From NCBI GenBank assembly GCA_030622635.1, contig JAUXFX010000006.1:1-40695 (forward strand): DNA of 40,695 nt, written 5' to 3'. A program made the translations under genes and the position numbers. Shown one piece after another: positions 24,704 through 33,378 of this stretch (the stretch's first letter is position 1; each line of letters opens with the position of its first letter). The notes under the pieces are model-generated. The model saw nothing but the letters and a program-made list of their open reading frames with translations, was not told where the DNA came from and did no database searches. The DNA is from Bacteroidota bacterium (GTDB taxonomy: Bacteria > Bacteroidota > Bacteroidia > Bacteroidales > JADFUO01).

Positions 24704-27061
24704 ATGATGAAAAAAAATATTTTTATTTTAATCGCATTATCGGTAATTGCACAAATGGGCATTTGCCAGGGATTTTATGATGTAAACACCGTGAACACCA
24801 TTGAAATTGTTTTTACCGAACCCGACTGGGATGAAATCCTGGACAGTTTGTATGCAGCCGGAGATGAAGAACGTCTCGTGGGAACGGCAATTATCAACAA
24901 TGTGCAGTACGATAGCGTTGGCGTTAGATACAAGGGCAACAGTTCTTACAATCCCCATCAAATAAAAAATCCGCTGAACATAAAATTGGATCATATCATT
25001 GATGATCAGCTATTGGATGGTTATGGCACTTTAAAACTGGCGAATGGTTTTAAAGACCCCAGTTTTGTAAGGGAAGTCCTTAGTTATGAAATTGCACGAA
25101 CATATCTGCCGGCGAGTAAAGCCAATTTCGCTAATGTATACATCAATGGTGATTTGACAGGATTATATTCAAGCATTCAAAGTGTTGACAAATTTTTTAT
25201 GAACACTCATTTTAATCCTGATGAAGATATTCGGTTTAAAGGAGAATTAAGCTGCGGTCCTCAACCGGTTGTAGTCTGGGGTTATTTTGATTCCGATTCA
25301 AGTTCTTATTATAACTTTTATGAACTGAAATCCGATTATGGCTGGAACGAACTTGTAAACTTCCTGGATATTTTAAACAATAATACTGAAGAAGTTGAAA
25401 CAGTTTTAAATGTTGACAGGCATTTATGGATGCTGGCATTTGATATCCTGATGATAAATTTGGATGCTCCCGTGAACTTTGGCCATAATTATTATTTGTT
25501 CAAAGACGGTTCGCATCGGTTCAATCCCGTTCTCTGGGACCTGAACGAGAATTTCGGTGTGTTCAGGAGGTTGATTGGCGGAGGACCTTTAACCATACAA
25601 GGGATGCAACATCTTGATCCCTTCCTGAATATTTCTCATCCTAATTATCCTATTATTAATAAAATACTTCCTGACCCGACTTATCGCAGAATGTATGTTG
25701 CTCATATGAAAACCATTATAGAAGAATATTTCTCGAATAACCTGTATTTAACCAGAGCGTTGGACATTCAGGATATTATTGACGAAAGTGTTCAGGCAGA
25801 TCCCAATAAATTCTATTCTTATAATGAATTTTTTAATAACATTTATAATCAGGTAGGATATGGACCTCATGCAATTGTTGGTATAACACAGCTAATGGAA
25901 GAAAGGGTTCCTTTTCTTTTGAACCACCCCTTGTTCCAGGAAACACCACCGGTTATTTCTAATATTGCTAATACACCTGTAATGATAATACCAAATACAA
26001 CGGTATGGTTTTCTGCTGAAGTTGAAGATGCAGAAATTGTTATTCTTGGCTACAAACAGAATATAAACGGGAAATTTGAAAAGACAGAGATGTTTGATGA
26101 CGGCAATCATAATGACGGAGCTGCAGGAGATGGAATATACGGGGTTTCAATTATTGCCGGTTACAACGATATTCAATATTATATTTATGCGGAAAATGAT
26201 GATGCCGGAATATTTTCTCCCGTCAAGGCAGAATACGAATTTTATTTTCTTGATGTGGTGTATGAAACTGCTAATGTGGTTATAAATGAGATAAACTATA
26301 ATTCTTCAGAAGATTTTGATCCTGAAGACTGGGTTGAATTTTATAATCCGGAAAATGATGATATTGATATTTCGGCTTGGTACTTTAAGGATGAAAATGA
26401 TGATCATATCTTCACATTTCCTGCAAATACGATCATTGAAGCAGATGGATATCTTGTCCTGACCAAAGATTCCATAGCTTTCTCAAGTTTATTTCCTGAT
26501 GTGTATAATTTCATCGGGGATATGGATTTTGGTCTGAGTGGCGGAGGTGAATTAATCCGGCTTTATGATTCCGTGGGTATAATAGTCGATTCACTAATTT
26601 ATGATGATGATGAACCCTGGCCTACAGAACCGGATGGTAACGGGCCAACCCTGGAATTGATAGATCACACGCTCGATAATACATTGCCGACAAGCTGGGC
26701 AGCTTCCTGTGAACATGGAACACCGGGAACTATAAACAGTACAGTATCAATAGAAAATTATGAGATAACAACAGCTGTAAGTGGGGAATTATATCAAAAC
26801 TATCCAAACCCATTCAATTTTTCAACAACGATTTCGTATAATCTTACTACAAACGAACATAGTAACCCAAAGATAGAAATCTATAATATAAAAGGGCAGA
26901 AAATACGAACTCTTAATGGTAATCCTAAACTTGTCAAAGGGTCTGTTGTCTGGAACGGCACCAATGAAAACAATCAAGCTGTCTCATCAGGAATATATTT
27001 TTATCAATTGAGAACAGAAAAATATTTTTCCCAAACAAAACGAATGATGCTTTTGAAATAG
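24704..27061 (+). CDS. CotH-family protein with lamin-tail domain and FlgD-like T9SS sorting domain
   Basis: A 785-residue exported protein. The signal peptide is about 1-22. Residues ~30-420 are a CotH domain, the family of atypical protein kinases first known from spore coats: FTEPDWDEILDSLY, VGVRYKGNSSYNPHQIKNPL, YGTLKLANGFKDPSFVREVL, VYINGDLTGLYSSIQSVD and FNPVLWDLNENFG with a likely metal Asp. An Ig-like part (DDGNHNDGAAGDGIYG) and a lamin-tail domain (VVINEINYNSSEDFDPEDWV) follow. The C-terminus LYQNYPNPFNFSTTISYNL ... GIYFYQLRTEKY is the FlgD-Ig variant of the sorting domain, different from all other genes in the cluster. It carries no palindrome, so it may have another origin. It is the last intact gene of the run. 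Confidence 0.85.
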   Translation: MMKKNIFILIALSVIAQMGICQGFYDVNTVNTIEIVFTEPDWDEILDSLYAAGDEERLVGTAIINNVQYDSVGVRYKGNSSYNPHQIKNPLNIKLDHIIDDQLLDGYGTLKLANGFKDPSFVREVLSYEIARTYLPASKANFANVYINGDLTGLYSSIQSVDKFFMNTHFNPDEDIRFKGELSCGPQPVVVWGYFDSDSSSYYNFYELKSDYGWNELVNFLDILNNNTEEVETVLNVDRHLWMLAFDILMINLDAPVNFGHNYYLFKDGSHRFNPVLWDLNENFGVFRRLIGGGPLTIQGMQHLDPFLNISHPNYPIINKILPDPTYRRMYVAHMKTIIEEYFSNNLYLTRALDIQDIIDESVQADPNKFYSYNEFFNNIYNQVGYGPHAIVGITQLMEERVPFLLNHPLFQETPPVISNIANTPVMIIPNTTVWFSAEVEDAEIVILGYKQNINGKFEKTEMFDDGNHNDGAAGDGIYGVSIIAGYNDIQYYIYAENDDAGIFSPVKAEYEFYFLDVVYETANVVINEINYNSSEDFDPEDWVEFYNPENDDIDISAWYFKDENDDHIFTFPANTIIEADGYLVLTKDSIAFSSLFPDVYNFIGDMDFGLSGGGELIRLYDSVGIIVDSLIYDDDEPWPTEPDGNGPTLELIDHTLDNTLPTSWAASCEHGTPGTINSTVSIENYEITTAVSGELYQNYPNPFNFSTTISYNLTTNEHSNPKIEIYNIKGQKIRTLNGNPKLVKGSVVWNGTNENNQAVSSGIYFYQLRTEKYFSQTKRMMLLK

Positions 27062-27066
27062 CGTAA

Positions 27067-27246
27067 GGAGAAAATATCCAATCAATTGAAATTATAAATA
27101 ATAAAGGACAAATAATTCAGCAAATTGAATGGAATAATAAATTTAACAGAAGCATAGTTTATTATAAAATATTAACTGATTTTTTCAAAGTATCTTTAAA
27201 TTTACTTATATTTGATCAATTATTAGTTAAATTACAAAAATTTTAG
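27067..27246 (+). pseudogene. Remnant of a T9SS sorting domain
   Basis: The frame after the CotH stop reads GENIQSIEIINNKGQIIQQI, then SIVYYKILTDFFKVSLNLLI, and ends at TAG 27244. It aligns end to end with EGKDIQSIVITNISGQVVYD ... GIYFVKIQNDDFISVKKIIF. The middle loop is short and holds no palindrome. There is no start and no upstream domain. It is the tail of a lost cargo gene between the cluster and the MBL element. Confidence 0.65.
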
Positions 27247-27257
27247 ATGAACTGGCA

Positions 27258-27284
27258 TTATGCGAAATGCCGCTCATTTTTTTT
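27258..27284 (+). repeat. Left terminal inverted repeat flanking the MBL gene
   Basis: TTATGCGA, seven variable bases, CTCATTTTTTTT. The reverse complement of 28152-28176 matches it at 20 of 25 positions. It also forms a local hairpin (GGCATT/AATGCC) before the T-run, so it could act as a terminator for transcription entering from the cargo cluster. Confidence 0.6.
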
Positions 27285-27295
27285 AAGAGAAATTT

Positions 27296-28135
27296 ATGAA
27301 GCTAACAGTATTAATCGACAATAATACATTTATAGATAGATACTTCCTTGGTGAACCAGGAGTATCGTATCTAATTCAAGATGGAAATAGGCAAGTATTG
27401 TTTGATGTTGGTTACTCCAACGCCTTTATTATCAATTCTCAAAAGATGAATTTAGATTTGCTGCAAAGCGATTTTCTTATTCTTTCTCATGGACACATAG
27501 ATCATACTGGGGGACTTGATCCACTCTTGAAAATATATACCGAAGCAAAAATCGAATCAGTACCTTATAAAAATCCAACTTTAATAGCTCATCCAAATGT
27601 ATTCGAAACAAAGACCATAGATGGTTTAAATGAAATCGGATGTATAATTTCTAAACCTAAGCTCAATCAACACTTTAAGATAAATTTAACAAAGGATCCT
27701 TTTTGGCTATCTGAAAAATTAGTTTTTCTTGGAGAAATAGAAAGATCAAACGATTTTGAGAACAAAGAACCTATTGGAAAAGTTCATTCCAAGGATGGAA
27801 TAAAAGATGATTTTCTATTAGATGATACAGCATTGGCATATAAAGGGAGCAAAGGCTTGATAGTTATTACAGCTTGTTCTCACTCTGGGATTTGCAATAT
27901 TGTTGAATATGCCAAAAAGGTTTGTGACGAAAATAGTGTTGTTGATGTTATTGGTGGATTTCATTTACTGCAACCTTCTCAAGAACAATTGAAAGGTACA
28001 GTCGATTATTTTCAAGAGTTGAAATCGAAAGAGTTGCATCCATGTCATTGTGTAGACTTAGATTCAAAAATTGCTTTGTCGAAAGTGGCAAATTTAAAAG
28101 AAGTTGGCGTTGGTTTGTCTATTGAATACGATTAA
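27296..28135 (+). CDS. Metallo-beta-lactamase-fold hydrolase (COG1237-like)
   Basis: A 279-residue cytoplasmic MBL-fold enzyme with no signal peptide. The metal ligands are clear: ILSHGHIDHTGGLDPLL (HxHxDH), ITACSHSGICNIVEYA, VIGGFHLLQPS and a final His-Cys-His near LHPCHCVDL. The spacing and the ACSHSG motif match the COG1237 group, which includes methanopterin-pathway phosphate synthase-like proteins. In bacteria the substrate is mostly unknown. The gene stands between a dead sorting domain and a dead GH42-like copy and is bracketed by inverted repeats, so it looks inserted. It is not functionally related to the secreted neighbours. Confidence 0.85.
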   Translation: MKLTVLIDNNTFIDRYFLGEPGVSYLIQDGNRQVLFDVGYSNAFIINSQKMNLDLLQSDFLILSHGHIDHTGGLDPLLKIYTEAKIESVPYKNPTLIAHPNVFETKTIDGLNEIGCIISKPKLNQHFKINLTKDPFWLSEKLVFLGEIERSNDFENKEPIGKVHSKDGIKDDFLLDDTALAYKGSKGLIVITACSHSGICNIVEYAKKVCDENSVVDVIGGFHLLQPSQEQLKGTVDYFQELKSKELHPCHCVDLDSKIALSKVANLKEVGVGLSIEYD

Positions 28136-28151
28136 TCTGTTATCGATAACG

Positions 28152-28176
28152 AAAAAATGAGTCGTACATCGCATAA
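28152..28176 (-). repeat. Right terminal inverted repeat flanking the MBL gene
   Basis: On the minus strand this reads TTATGCGA, seven variable bases, CTCATTTTTT. It pairs with 27258-27284. The wider region 28137-28179 can also fold on itself (CTGTTAT...ATAACAG with an inner CGAT/ATCG and one bulged base), a shape reminiscent of a single-strand integron attC site. Confidence 0.6.
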
Positions 28177-28203
28177 CAGAAGAAATTCTAACATAAAATA
28201 AAA

Positions 28204-28531
28204 TTAGCGGTTGGACGGTAGCCACACTCAGTGGTTATTGGGAACTTTCGACAGATGAGATAATGCAGGAAATGGACTCTGCTAAAAATCAGGGATTTGA
28301 AGTTGTGGAATTTCTTGTTCCATGGCAAAAAATAGAATGGGTTAAAGATCAATACGATTGGTCAAAAATTGACTCATTAATGGAATGTGCCGAAACAATT
28401 GAGCTGTATGGTATTATTCAAATAGTTGCAACAATAGCACCGCCATGGTTTGCAGACACATTTTATCCTGATGCGGTTTAGCAAATGGCAATTATACTTT
28501 TATGGAATATAATACGAGTTCAAATTATAAA
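28204..28531 (+). pseudogene. Internally deleted copy of the GH42-like glycosidase gene
   Basis: From ISGWTVATLSGYWELSTDEI to FADTFYPDAV it matches the 17503 gene closely at the DNA level. At 28475-28479 it jumps to the part encoding LANGNYTFMEYNTSSNY, which lies 1363 bases further on in the parent. The two parent sites share GGTTT, and the join shifts frame and gives TAG at once. The 5' end (signal peptide and start) and the sorting domain are also missing. Confidence 0.9.
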
Positions 28532-28714
28532 TAAAAACAGCTAATATAATAGCAATAATTACATGTTGTTTTATATTGAATATTGTCTATGCAGCCATTA
28601 GGATATTGTTTCGGGTTACCAATATGGATGGGCTGACTGAAATCTTCATTTTATCATCTTTTTTTCGTTCAATTAGGTGATAAACTTTTTAGTGTTGGGT
28701 CAAATCCATTGATA

Positions 28715-28738
28715 AACTGACGGGTTAACCCGTCAGTT
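28715..28738. repeat. 24-bp perfect palindrome upstream of the first sensor kinase
   Basis: AACTGACGGGTT is followed at once by its exact reverse complement. It lies 36 nt before the first possible ATG of the kinase gene and about 180 nt before the -7 box at 28919. It could be an operator for a dimeric regulator, or a mobile palindrome. Confidence 0.55.
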
Positions 28739-28773
28739 GAGTAAGCCATGACTATCTTCAAATGTTTTAACCC

Positions 28774-31700
28774 ATGAACAACTTTTTCTATTTGAACGAT
28801 ATTTATTTTGAAACAATGCAGAAGTCGGAAATTCTGAAATTACTCAATAATTTCCACATTCTAATCATATATATCAAGCAACTAAAAATTTCTTATTGCT
28901 TTCACACTCGAAAATCTATACTTTTGGGGCAAAATACAATTTTGAAAATCTTAGCCCCAATCATTGTCCTTTTTTTGCTTGCCCTTGCCAATTTTTGTCA
29001 GGGACAGTATCTTTTCAATAATATTTCAAAACAAAACGGACTTGAAACTTCAGGGATAAATTGTATTGAAAGGGACAATGGGGGATTTGTATGGATTGGT
29101 ACCGGTAAGGGCTTATATCGTTTTGACGGAACGGATATCATCCATTTTAAAAATGACCCCAATGATTCTACCACCATAAGCGAAGATGTCATCATCAGTT
29201 TATACAATAGCAAGGACGGCAATATCTGGGTAGGGACCAAAGACAAGGGCGTGAACATCATTGACCCTGAAAGTTTGAACATACAACATCTCTATCCCAC
29301 CGGGGATAATTCTACGGGACTTACTTCGGTTCAAAACTGCATAATGTACGATGACGGGGAAAACGTATTGATAACGGGGTCTTTTCATGGGTTTGACATT
29401 TTCAACAAGAAAGAAAAAAAGTTTACCAATTTCAAGCCCACCAACCAGATCCATCAATTGCAGCCCAGACTGGCCAATACCTTTATCTGCTGTGCCGCCG
29501 ATCCGGCAGACCCCCAGGTTGTTTGGATGGGCACTTTGCAGGGGATATTCAAGTTCAATTTGAAGTCCAGGGAGTTCAGTCATTACCCGATAAGCAAGGA
29601 AAAAGCCACTAACCCCGAACTGTTCGGTGGGAGGGAAGAAATTGTCAGAGATTTGCTCTTCGTGTCAGAGCATGAGCTGTGGTTTGCAAGCTGGGGTGGC
29701 GGAATGGGATGCCTCAACACGGTAACAGGAGCCTACAAAATTTATAAATACGAACCTTTGATCCCCGTAAATGCGGTCAGGAACAATGTAAAAAAACTGG
29801 TCAGGAAGAATGACAGCGAACTGTGGTTTGCCGCACAGCATAGTGCCTTCGGCGTTATCGACATAAATACCGGAGAGAGCCATTTCCTCCCTTCAATACA
29901 TGATAACAAGCCTGCCGTGAGACATCCGTCGGACATCGTTTTTGGTAAGGATGGCTATTTGTTCATCAGTTCATATTCCGGTGGTCTGTACTATGCCCAG
30001 ACCAAGGCATATCAGTTCAACAAACATTATCTTCCCTTTAATTTGATTTCGGGTGATGGTGGGAGTGAAAATGTTTTTTGGGCAGGATCGTACGGGAAGC
30101 AAGGAAAGCTGATTCGCATTGACCTTGAATCATCGGATTATGAAGTTATTGGGTACGACCCCATAGATGATCTGGACGACAATTTTTTCACGAACATCAT
30201 CAACAGTGATTCGGTATTGTGGCTGGTGGGGGGCTTCAACGTTTACACTTACGACCACAACCTGATGAAGATTGATCCCTATTCCAATTTCCAGCCCGAT
30301 TCAATTGGTGTTGTCAATAACCCGCACCATTTCTTTAGGGTAGCCACTGCCGACATGTTTGGCAATTTATGGATCGGGAGCACGTTCAATGGTATTTTTA
30401 ACATAAACAGGGACGAAAGCACTGTTGAGAATTATTTTTATGCCGATAAGGAAACCAACAGCCTCAGGTTCGACGAATTCTTTTTTTCTATGTTCACCGA
30501 CTCCAGGGGAAGGGTATGGTACGGCACCAATTATTTTGGTTTTTTTAATAACGCGACCCGGAGGTTTGTCAATTTCAAATATCCCGAAGTATTGTCGGAA
30601 TCGCCGGTAAAGCTGAAAAAGATCACTGCTTTCGCAGAAACCAAAAACAATGATATTTGGCTGGGGACAGAGAACGCGGGCATTGGTGTAATAAGTGTGG
30701 ATGGCGATTCCGCGACTTTTGTCAGGTCGTATACCCGCGGCGACGGTTTGCCAAGTAACCAGATATATGAAATGGCAACCGACAAAAGCAACAACGTATG
30801 GGTGATCACCCCCGAAGGGCTTTCGCGTATCATTACTTCAAGTGGTGCGATCGAGAACTATAACATGCAATATGGAGTACAGGGACTGAACTTCATTTCC
30901 CCGCTCGAAAACGGGAAGATGTTCATAGGGACGGGAAATGGCTATTACCTGTTCGACCCCGATGAAATAGCGCCTTGCAAAAACAAGGCAAAACTATATG
31001 TTAAATCGTTCAGGATATTCGACGAGGAGATAGGGATAGATCCCTTGTCAATAAATAATGCCCAGGTGAAACTGAATTATGATCAAAATTTCTTCTCCAT
31101 CGAATTTGGGATGGTCAATTTTTTTAAAGACCGTCCGGTATCGTTCAATTATATCTTAGAGGGGCTGGATGAAAAATGGCAACATGCAGGTAACCGCACC
31201 TACCTTAGTTATACAAATTTAAGAGGAGGTAATTACAAACTTCGCATTACAGCAGACAATGCCGATGAACTCGTTATCCCATTGTTCATCGAAACGCCAT
31301 ATTGGAAAACCTGGTGGTTTTATTCATTGCTTGTACTACTGGTAATCGGCTTGGTGATAAGCACCCATTTTTTCAGGCTCCAACAGCTAAAAAAACAGGA
31401 AAAGCTAAAAGCCGATTTCAACAAAAAGATCAGCCGGTTGGAAATGAAAGCTCTCAGGGCGCAAATGAACCCCCATTTTCTGTTCAACAGCCTAAACTCG
31501 ATACGTTATTATATTTTAAATGAAGATAATGACAGTGCTGCCGAATACATAACTAAATTTTCTAAATTGCTTCGACTGATCCTGAACAATTCAAGGCAAA
31601 ACCAGATCAGTCTGCACGATGAAATGTATGCCCTGGAAATCTATATAGATTTTGAGCGCATGAGGTTCAATAACAAATTTGATTATGAAATAAATATCGA

Positions 31701-32061
31701 AAAAGGTTTTGACACAAAGACCGTACAGATTCAGCCACTTACAATCCAGCCTTTTGTTGAAAATGCCATTTGGCACGGATTAATGCCAAAAAAGGAAAAA
31801 GGCAAATTGAAGATCAATGTTTCAAAAAGTGAAAATATTATAAGGATAGTTATTGAGGACAATGGCATCGGACGGCAAAAGGGAAAAGAAATAGCAGAAA
31901 GCGGACTGGAAGAAACCAAATCTTTTGGATTGAAGATCACAGAGGACAGAATGAACCTGATGGAAAGCATACGTGGGAAAAAGTCGGGTTTTAAGGTAGT
32001 GGATCTATTTGATAACAAAAAAGCAACAGGGACGAAAATAATAATTACATTTGAGGTATAA
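28774..32061 (+). CDS. Propeller-containing LytS-type sensor histidine kinase
   Basis: A membrane sensor of 1095 codons from ATG 28774. A signal-like segment (ILKILAPIIVLFLLALANFC) starts only at residue ~57, and a -7 box lies inside the ORF at 28919, so the true start may be TTG 28942. The periplasmic part has Reg_prop blades (GGFVWIGTGKGLYRFDGTDI, NIWVGTKDKGVNII, ELWFAAQHSAFGVID, NVWVITPEGLSRI) and a Y_Y_Y domain (VSFNYILEGLDEKWQHAGNR). One TM helix (WWFYSLLVLLVIGLVISTHF) precedes a His_kinase domain with phosphoacceptor His901 (QMNPHFLFNSLNSI). The ATPase has QPFVENAIWHGL and EDNGIGRQKG. It pairs with the LytTR regulator that starts 4 nt after its stop. Confidence 0.9.
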   Translation: MNNFFYLNDIYFETMQKSEILKLLNNFHILIIYIKQLKISYCFHTRKSILLGQNTILKILAPIIVLFLLALANFCQGQYLFNNISKQNGLETSGINCIERDNGGFVWIGTGKGLYRFDGTDIIHFKNDPNDSTTISEDVIISLYNSKDGNIWVGTKDKGVNIIDPESLNIQHLYPTGDNSTGLTSVQNCIMYDDGENVLITGSFHGFDIFNKKEKKFTNFKPTNQIHQLQPRLANTFICCAADPADPQVVWMGTLQGIFKFNLKSREFSHYPISKEKATNPELFGGREEIVRDLLFVSEHELWFASWGGGMGCLNTVTGAYKIYKYEPLIPVNAVRNNVKKLVRKNDSELWFAAQHSAFGVIDINTGESHFLPSIHDNKPAVRHPSDIVFGKDGYLFISSYSGGLYYAQTKAYQFNKHYLPFNLISGDGGSENVFWAGSYGKQGKLIRIDLESSDYEVIGYDPIDDLDDNFFTNIINSDSVLWLVGGFNVYTYDHNLMKIDPYSNFQPDSIGVVNNPHHFFRVATADMFGNLWIGSTFNGIFNINRDESTVENYFYADKETNSLRFDEFFFSMFTDSRGRVWYGTNYFGFFNNATRRFVNFKYPEVLSESPVKLKKITAFAETKNNDIWLGTENAGIGVISVDGDSATFVRSYTRGDGLPSNQIYEMATDKSNNVWVITPEGLSRIITSSGAIENYNMQYGVQGLNFISPLENGKMFIGTGNGYYLFDPDEIAPCKNKAKLYVKSFRIFDEEIGIDPLSINNAQVKLNYDQNFFSIEFGMVNFFKDRPVSFNYILEGLDEKWQHAGNRTYLSYTNLRGGNYKLRITADNADELVIPLFIETPYWKTWWFYSLLVLLVIGLVISTHFFRLQQLKKQEKLKADFNKKISRLEMKALRAQMNPHFLFNSLNSIRYYILNEDNDSAAEYITKFSKLLRLILNNSRQNQISLHDEMYALEIYIDFERMRFNNKFDYEINIEKGFDTKTVQIQPLTIQPFVENAIWHGLMPKKEKGKLKINVSKSENIIRIVIEDNGIGRQKGKEIAESGLEETKSFGLKITEDRMNLMESIRGKKSGFKVVDLFDNKKATGTKIIITFEV
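28919..28927 (+). promoter_or_regulatory. Candidate -7 box inside the annotated kinase ORF
   Basis: TACTTTTGG fits TAnnTTTG, with TTG 28896-28898 twenty bases upstream. If used, the first ~49 codons of the ORF are untranslated and TTG 28942, directly before the signal segment, becomes the likely start. Confidence 0.4.
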
Positions 32062-32064
32062 ACA

Positions 32065-32811
32065 ATGAAAATTAAAGCCATTATTATAGACGATGAGCAG
32101 CACAGTTTGCAAACAACAGAACTATTGATAAATAAGAACTGCAGTGATGTTGAGATTGTGGGTTTGGCAGATTCTCCCGAAAAGGGCATCGAACTGATTG
32201 AAAGCATAAAGCCCGACCTGGTTTTCCTCGACATTGCCATGCCGGTGATGAACGGATTTGAAATGCTGCAGCACATCACTTATAAATCTTTCGATATCAT
32301 TTTCACCACCGCTTACGACGAATATGCCATAAAGGCTTTTAAAGTAAATGCCATTGATTATCTTTTAAAGCCCATTGAAAAAGCAGAGTTAATTGAAGCT
32401 GTTGATAAAGTAATATCCAAATTGGAAAAGAACGAAGAATACAATAAAATTGACAAGCTCCTGAGTTCTATCGGAAAACCTGCAATAAAAAAAGAAAAGG
32501 TGGCATTGCCCATTGATGGAAAGATACATATGATACCTTACTCTTCAATTATTTATTGCAGATCGGAAAGCAATTATACCTACATTTACCTTACCGGCAA
32601 TAAAAAAGTGCTGCTCAGTAAAACCCTGAAAGAAATAGAACAATTAATCGACCATCCCGATTTTTTCAGGGTGCAGAATTCATTTTATGTCAACCTTAAC
32701 CATATCAAAGAATATGTGCGCGGCGAAGGTGGCGATCTGGTGATGAGCAATGGCAAAGAAGTACGTGTTTCGAGAAACAAAAAGCTCGCACTTTTAAAGT
32801 TGCTGACATAA
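32065..32811 (+). CDS. LytTR-family response regulator
   Basis: A 248-residue cytoplasmic regulator. The receiver domain (1-~120) has the acidic pair Asp9/Asp10 (IIIDDEQ), phosphoacceptor Asp56 ([17 protein letters not shown]) and the Lys of DYLLKPIEKAEL. The LytTR DNA-binding domain (~145-248) has IIYCRSESNYTYIYL, RVQNSFYVNLNHIKEYV and VRVSRNKKLALLKLL. Its start is 4 nt after the kinase stop, so the two are cotranscribed. Downstream, after a 1.2-kb repeat-rich gap, is a surface protein gene that is a likely target. That is inferred from the second, parallel module at 37230-40695. Confidence 0.93.
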   Translation: MKIKAIIIDDEQHSLQTTELLINKNCSDVEIVGLADSPEKGIELIESIKPDLVFLDIAMPVMNGFEMLQHITYKSFDIIFTTAYDEYAIKAFKVNAIDYLLKPIEKAELIEAVDKVISKLEKNEEYNKIDKLLSSIGKPAIKKEKVALPIDGKIHMIPYSSIIYCRSESNYTYIYLTGNKKVLLSKTLKEIEQLIDHPDFFRVQNSFYVNLNHIKEYVRGEGGDLVMSNGKEVRVSRNKKLALLKLLT

Positions 32812-32851
32812 GTTCGGATGATTATTGTTGCTTGTTGAATGTTGAGTGTTT

Positions 32852-32910
32852 TTGGCTTTTGGCTGTTGGCTGTTAGCTCTTGGCTGACTGAAGACTGTGG
32901 ACTGCCGACT
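32852..32910. repeat. Degenerate heptanucleotide array
   Basis: The reverse strand reads as successive 7-mers: cggcagt, ccacagt, cttcagt, cagccaa, gagctaa, cagccaa, cagccaa. Similar arrays occur at 10368, 33935 and 36914. Confidence 0.55.
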
Positions 32911-33047
32911 CATTAAACATTCAACAATCAACACTCAATTTTCAACGACCAAAGGAAGTCCGTACAACTTCATTTAAGCTATACATCAAACAGGGTAAAT
33001 ACATACGGACAAGTTTTGTACATTTTGATTTGTTTTTTTAGTAGTCA

Positions 33048-33118
33048 TTGTCCCGTTAGGGACTTAATATTTATAGAAAATGAAATGCATCCATAACAAA
33101 GTCCCGTAGGGACGTAAT
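33048..33118 (+). repeat. Paired-palindrome repeat, copy 1
   Basis: GTCCCGTTAGGGAC at 33048 and GTCCCGTAGGGAC at 33099, joined by taatatttatagaaaa-type DNA. The palindrome starts are 51 nt apart. Confidence 0.75.
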
Positions 33119-33212
33119 ATAAAAAAAAGACATTCAGAGAGGTATATTTTGAATTGTTAAACAGATTTAATGTTGATTATGATGAGCGGTATATTTTAAA
33201 AGATATTCAATA

Positions 33213-33282
33213 ATATATCGTCCCTAACGGGACTTGTATTCTGTTGTGATTATTTTTTCTATAAATATTAAGTCCCTAAGAC
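33213..33282 (-). repeat. Paired-palindrome repeat, copy 2 (inverted)
   Basis: The same unit as copy 1 in reverse, 95 nt away. The palindrome at 33220 is perfect. The one at 33272 is decayed (gtccctaagac). The offset is 52 nt. Confidence 0.7.
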
Positions 33283-33378
33283 TGTAAGGAATCCGTATGG
33301 ACGGGACAAAAAATGTAATAATTTATCCCCCACGGGGAAGATGCTTGCTAAGCATATTTTAAAAATTTATCTGTAAAG

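Noticed and set aside
27254-27284. Simple intrinsic terminator explanation for the DNA before the MBL gene
   Set aside because: The hairpin and T-run could terminate transcription, but the matching inverted copy after the gene with the same CTCATTTTTT and TTATGCGA blocks is not explained by a terminator alone.
28263-28481. 72-residue ORF as a small gene
   Set aside because: It is the middle of the deleted GH42-like copy; homology begins before its ATG and its stop is created by the deletion join.
31731-32279. 182-residue minus-strand ORF spanning the end of kinase 1 and the regulator start
   Set aside because: It lies opposite conserved ATPase and receiver motifs and has no domain of its own, so it is a shadow ORF.
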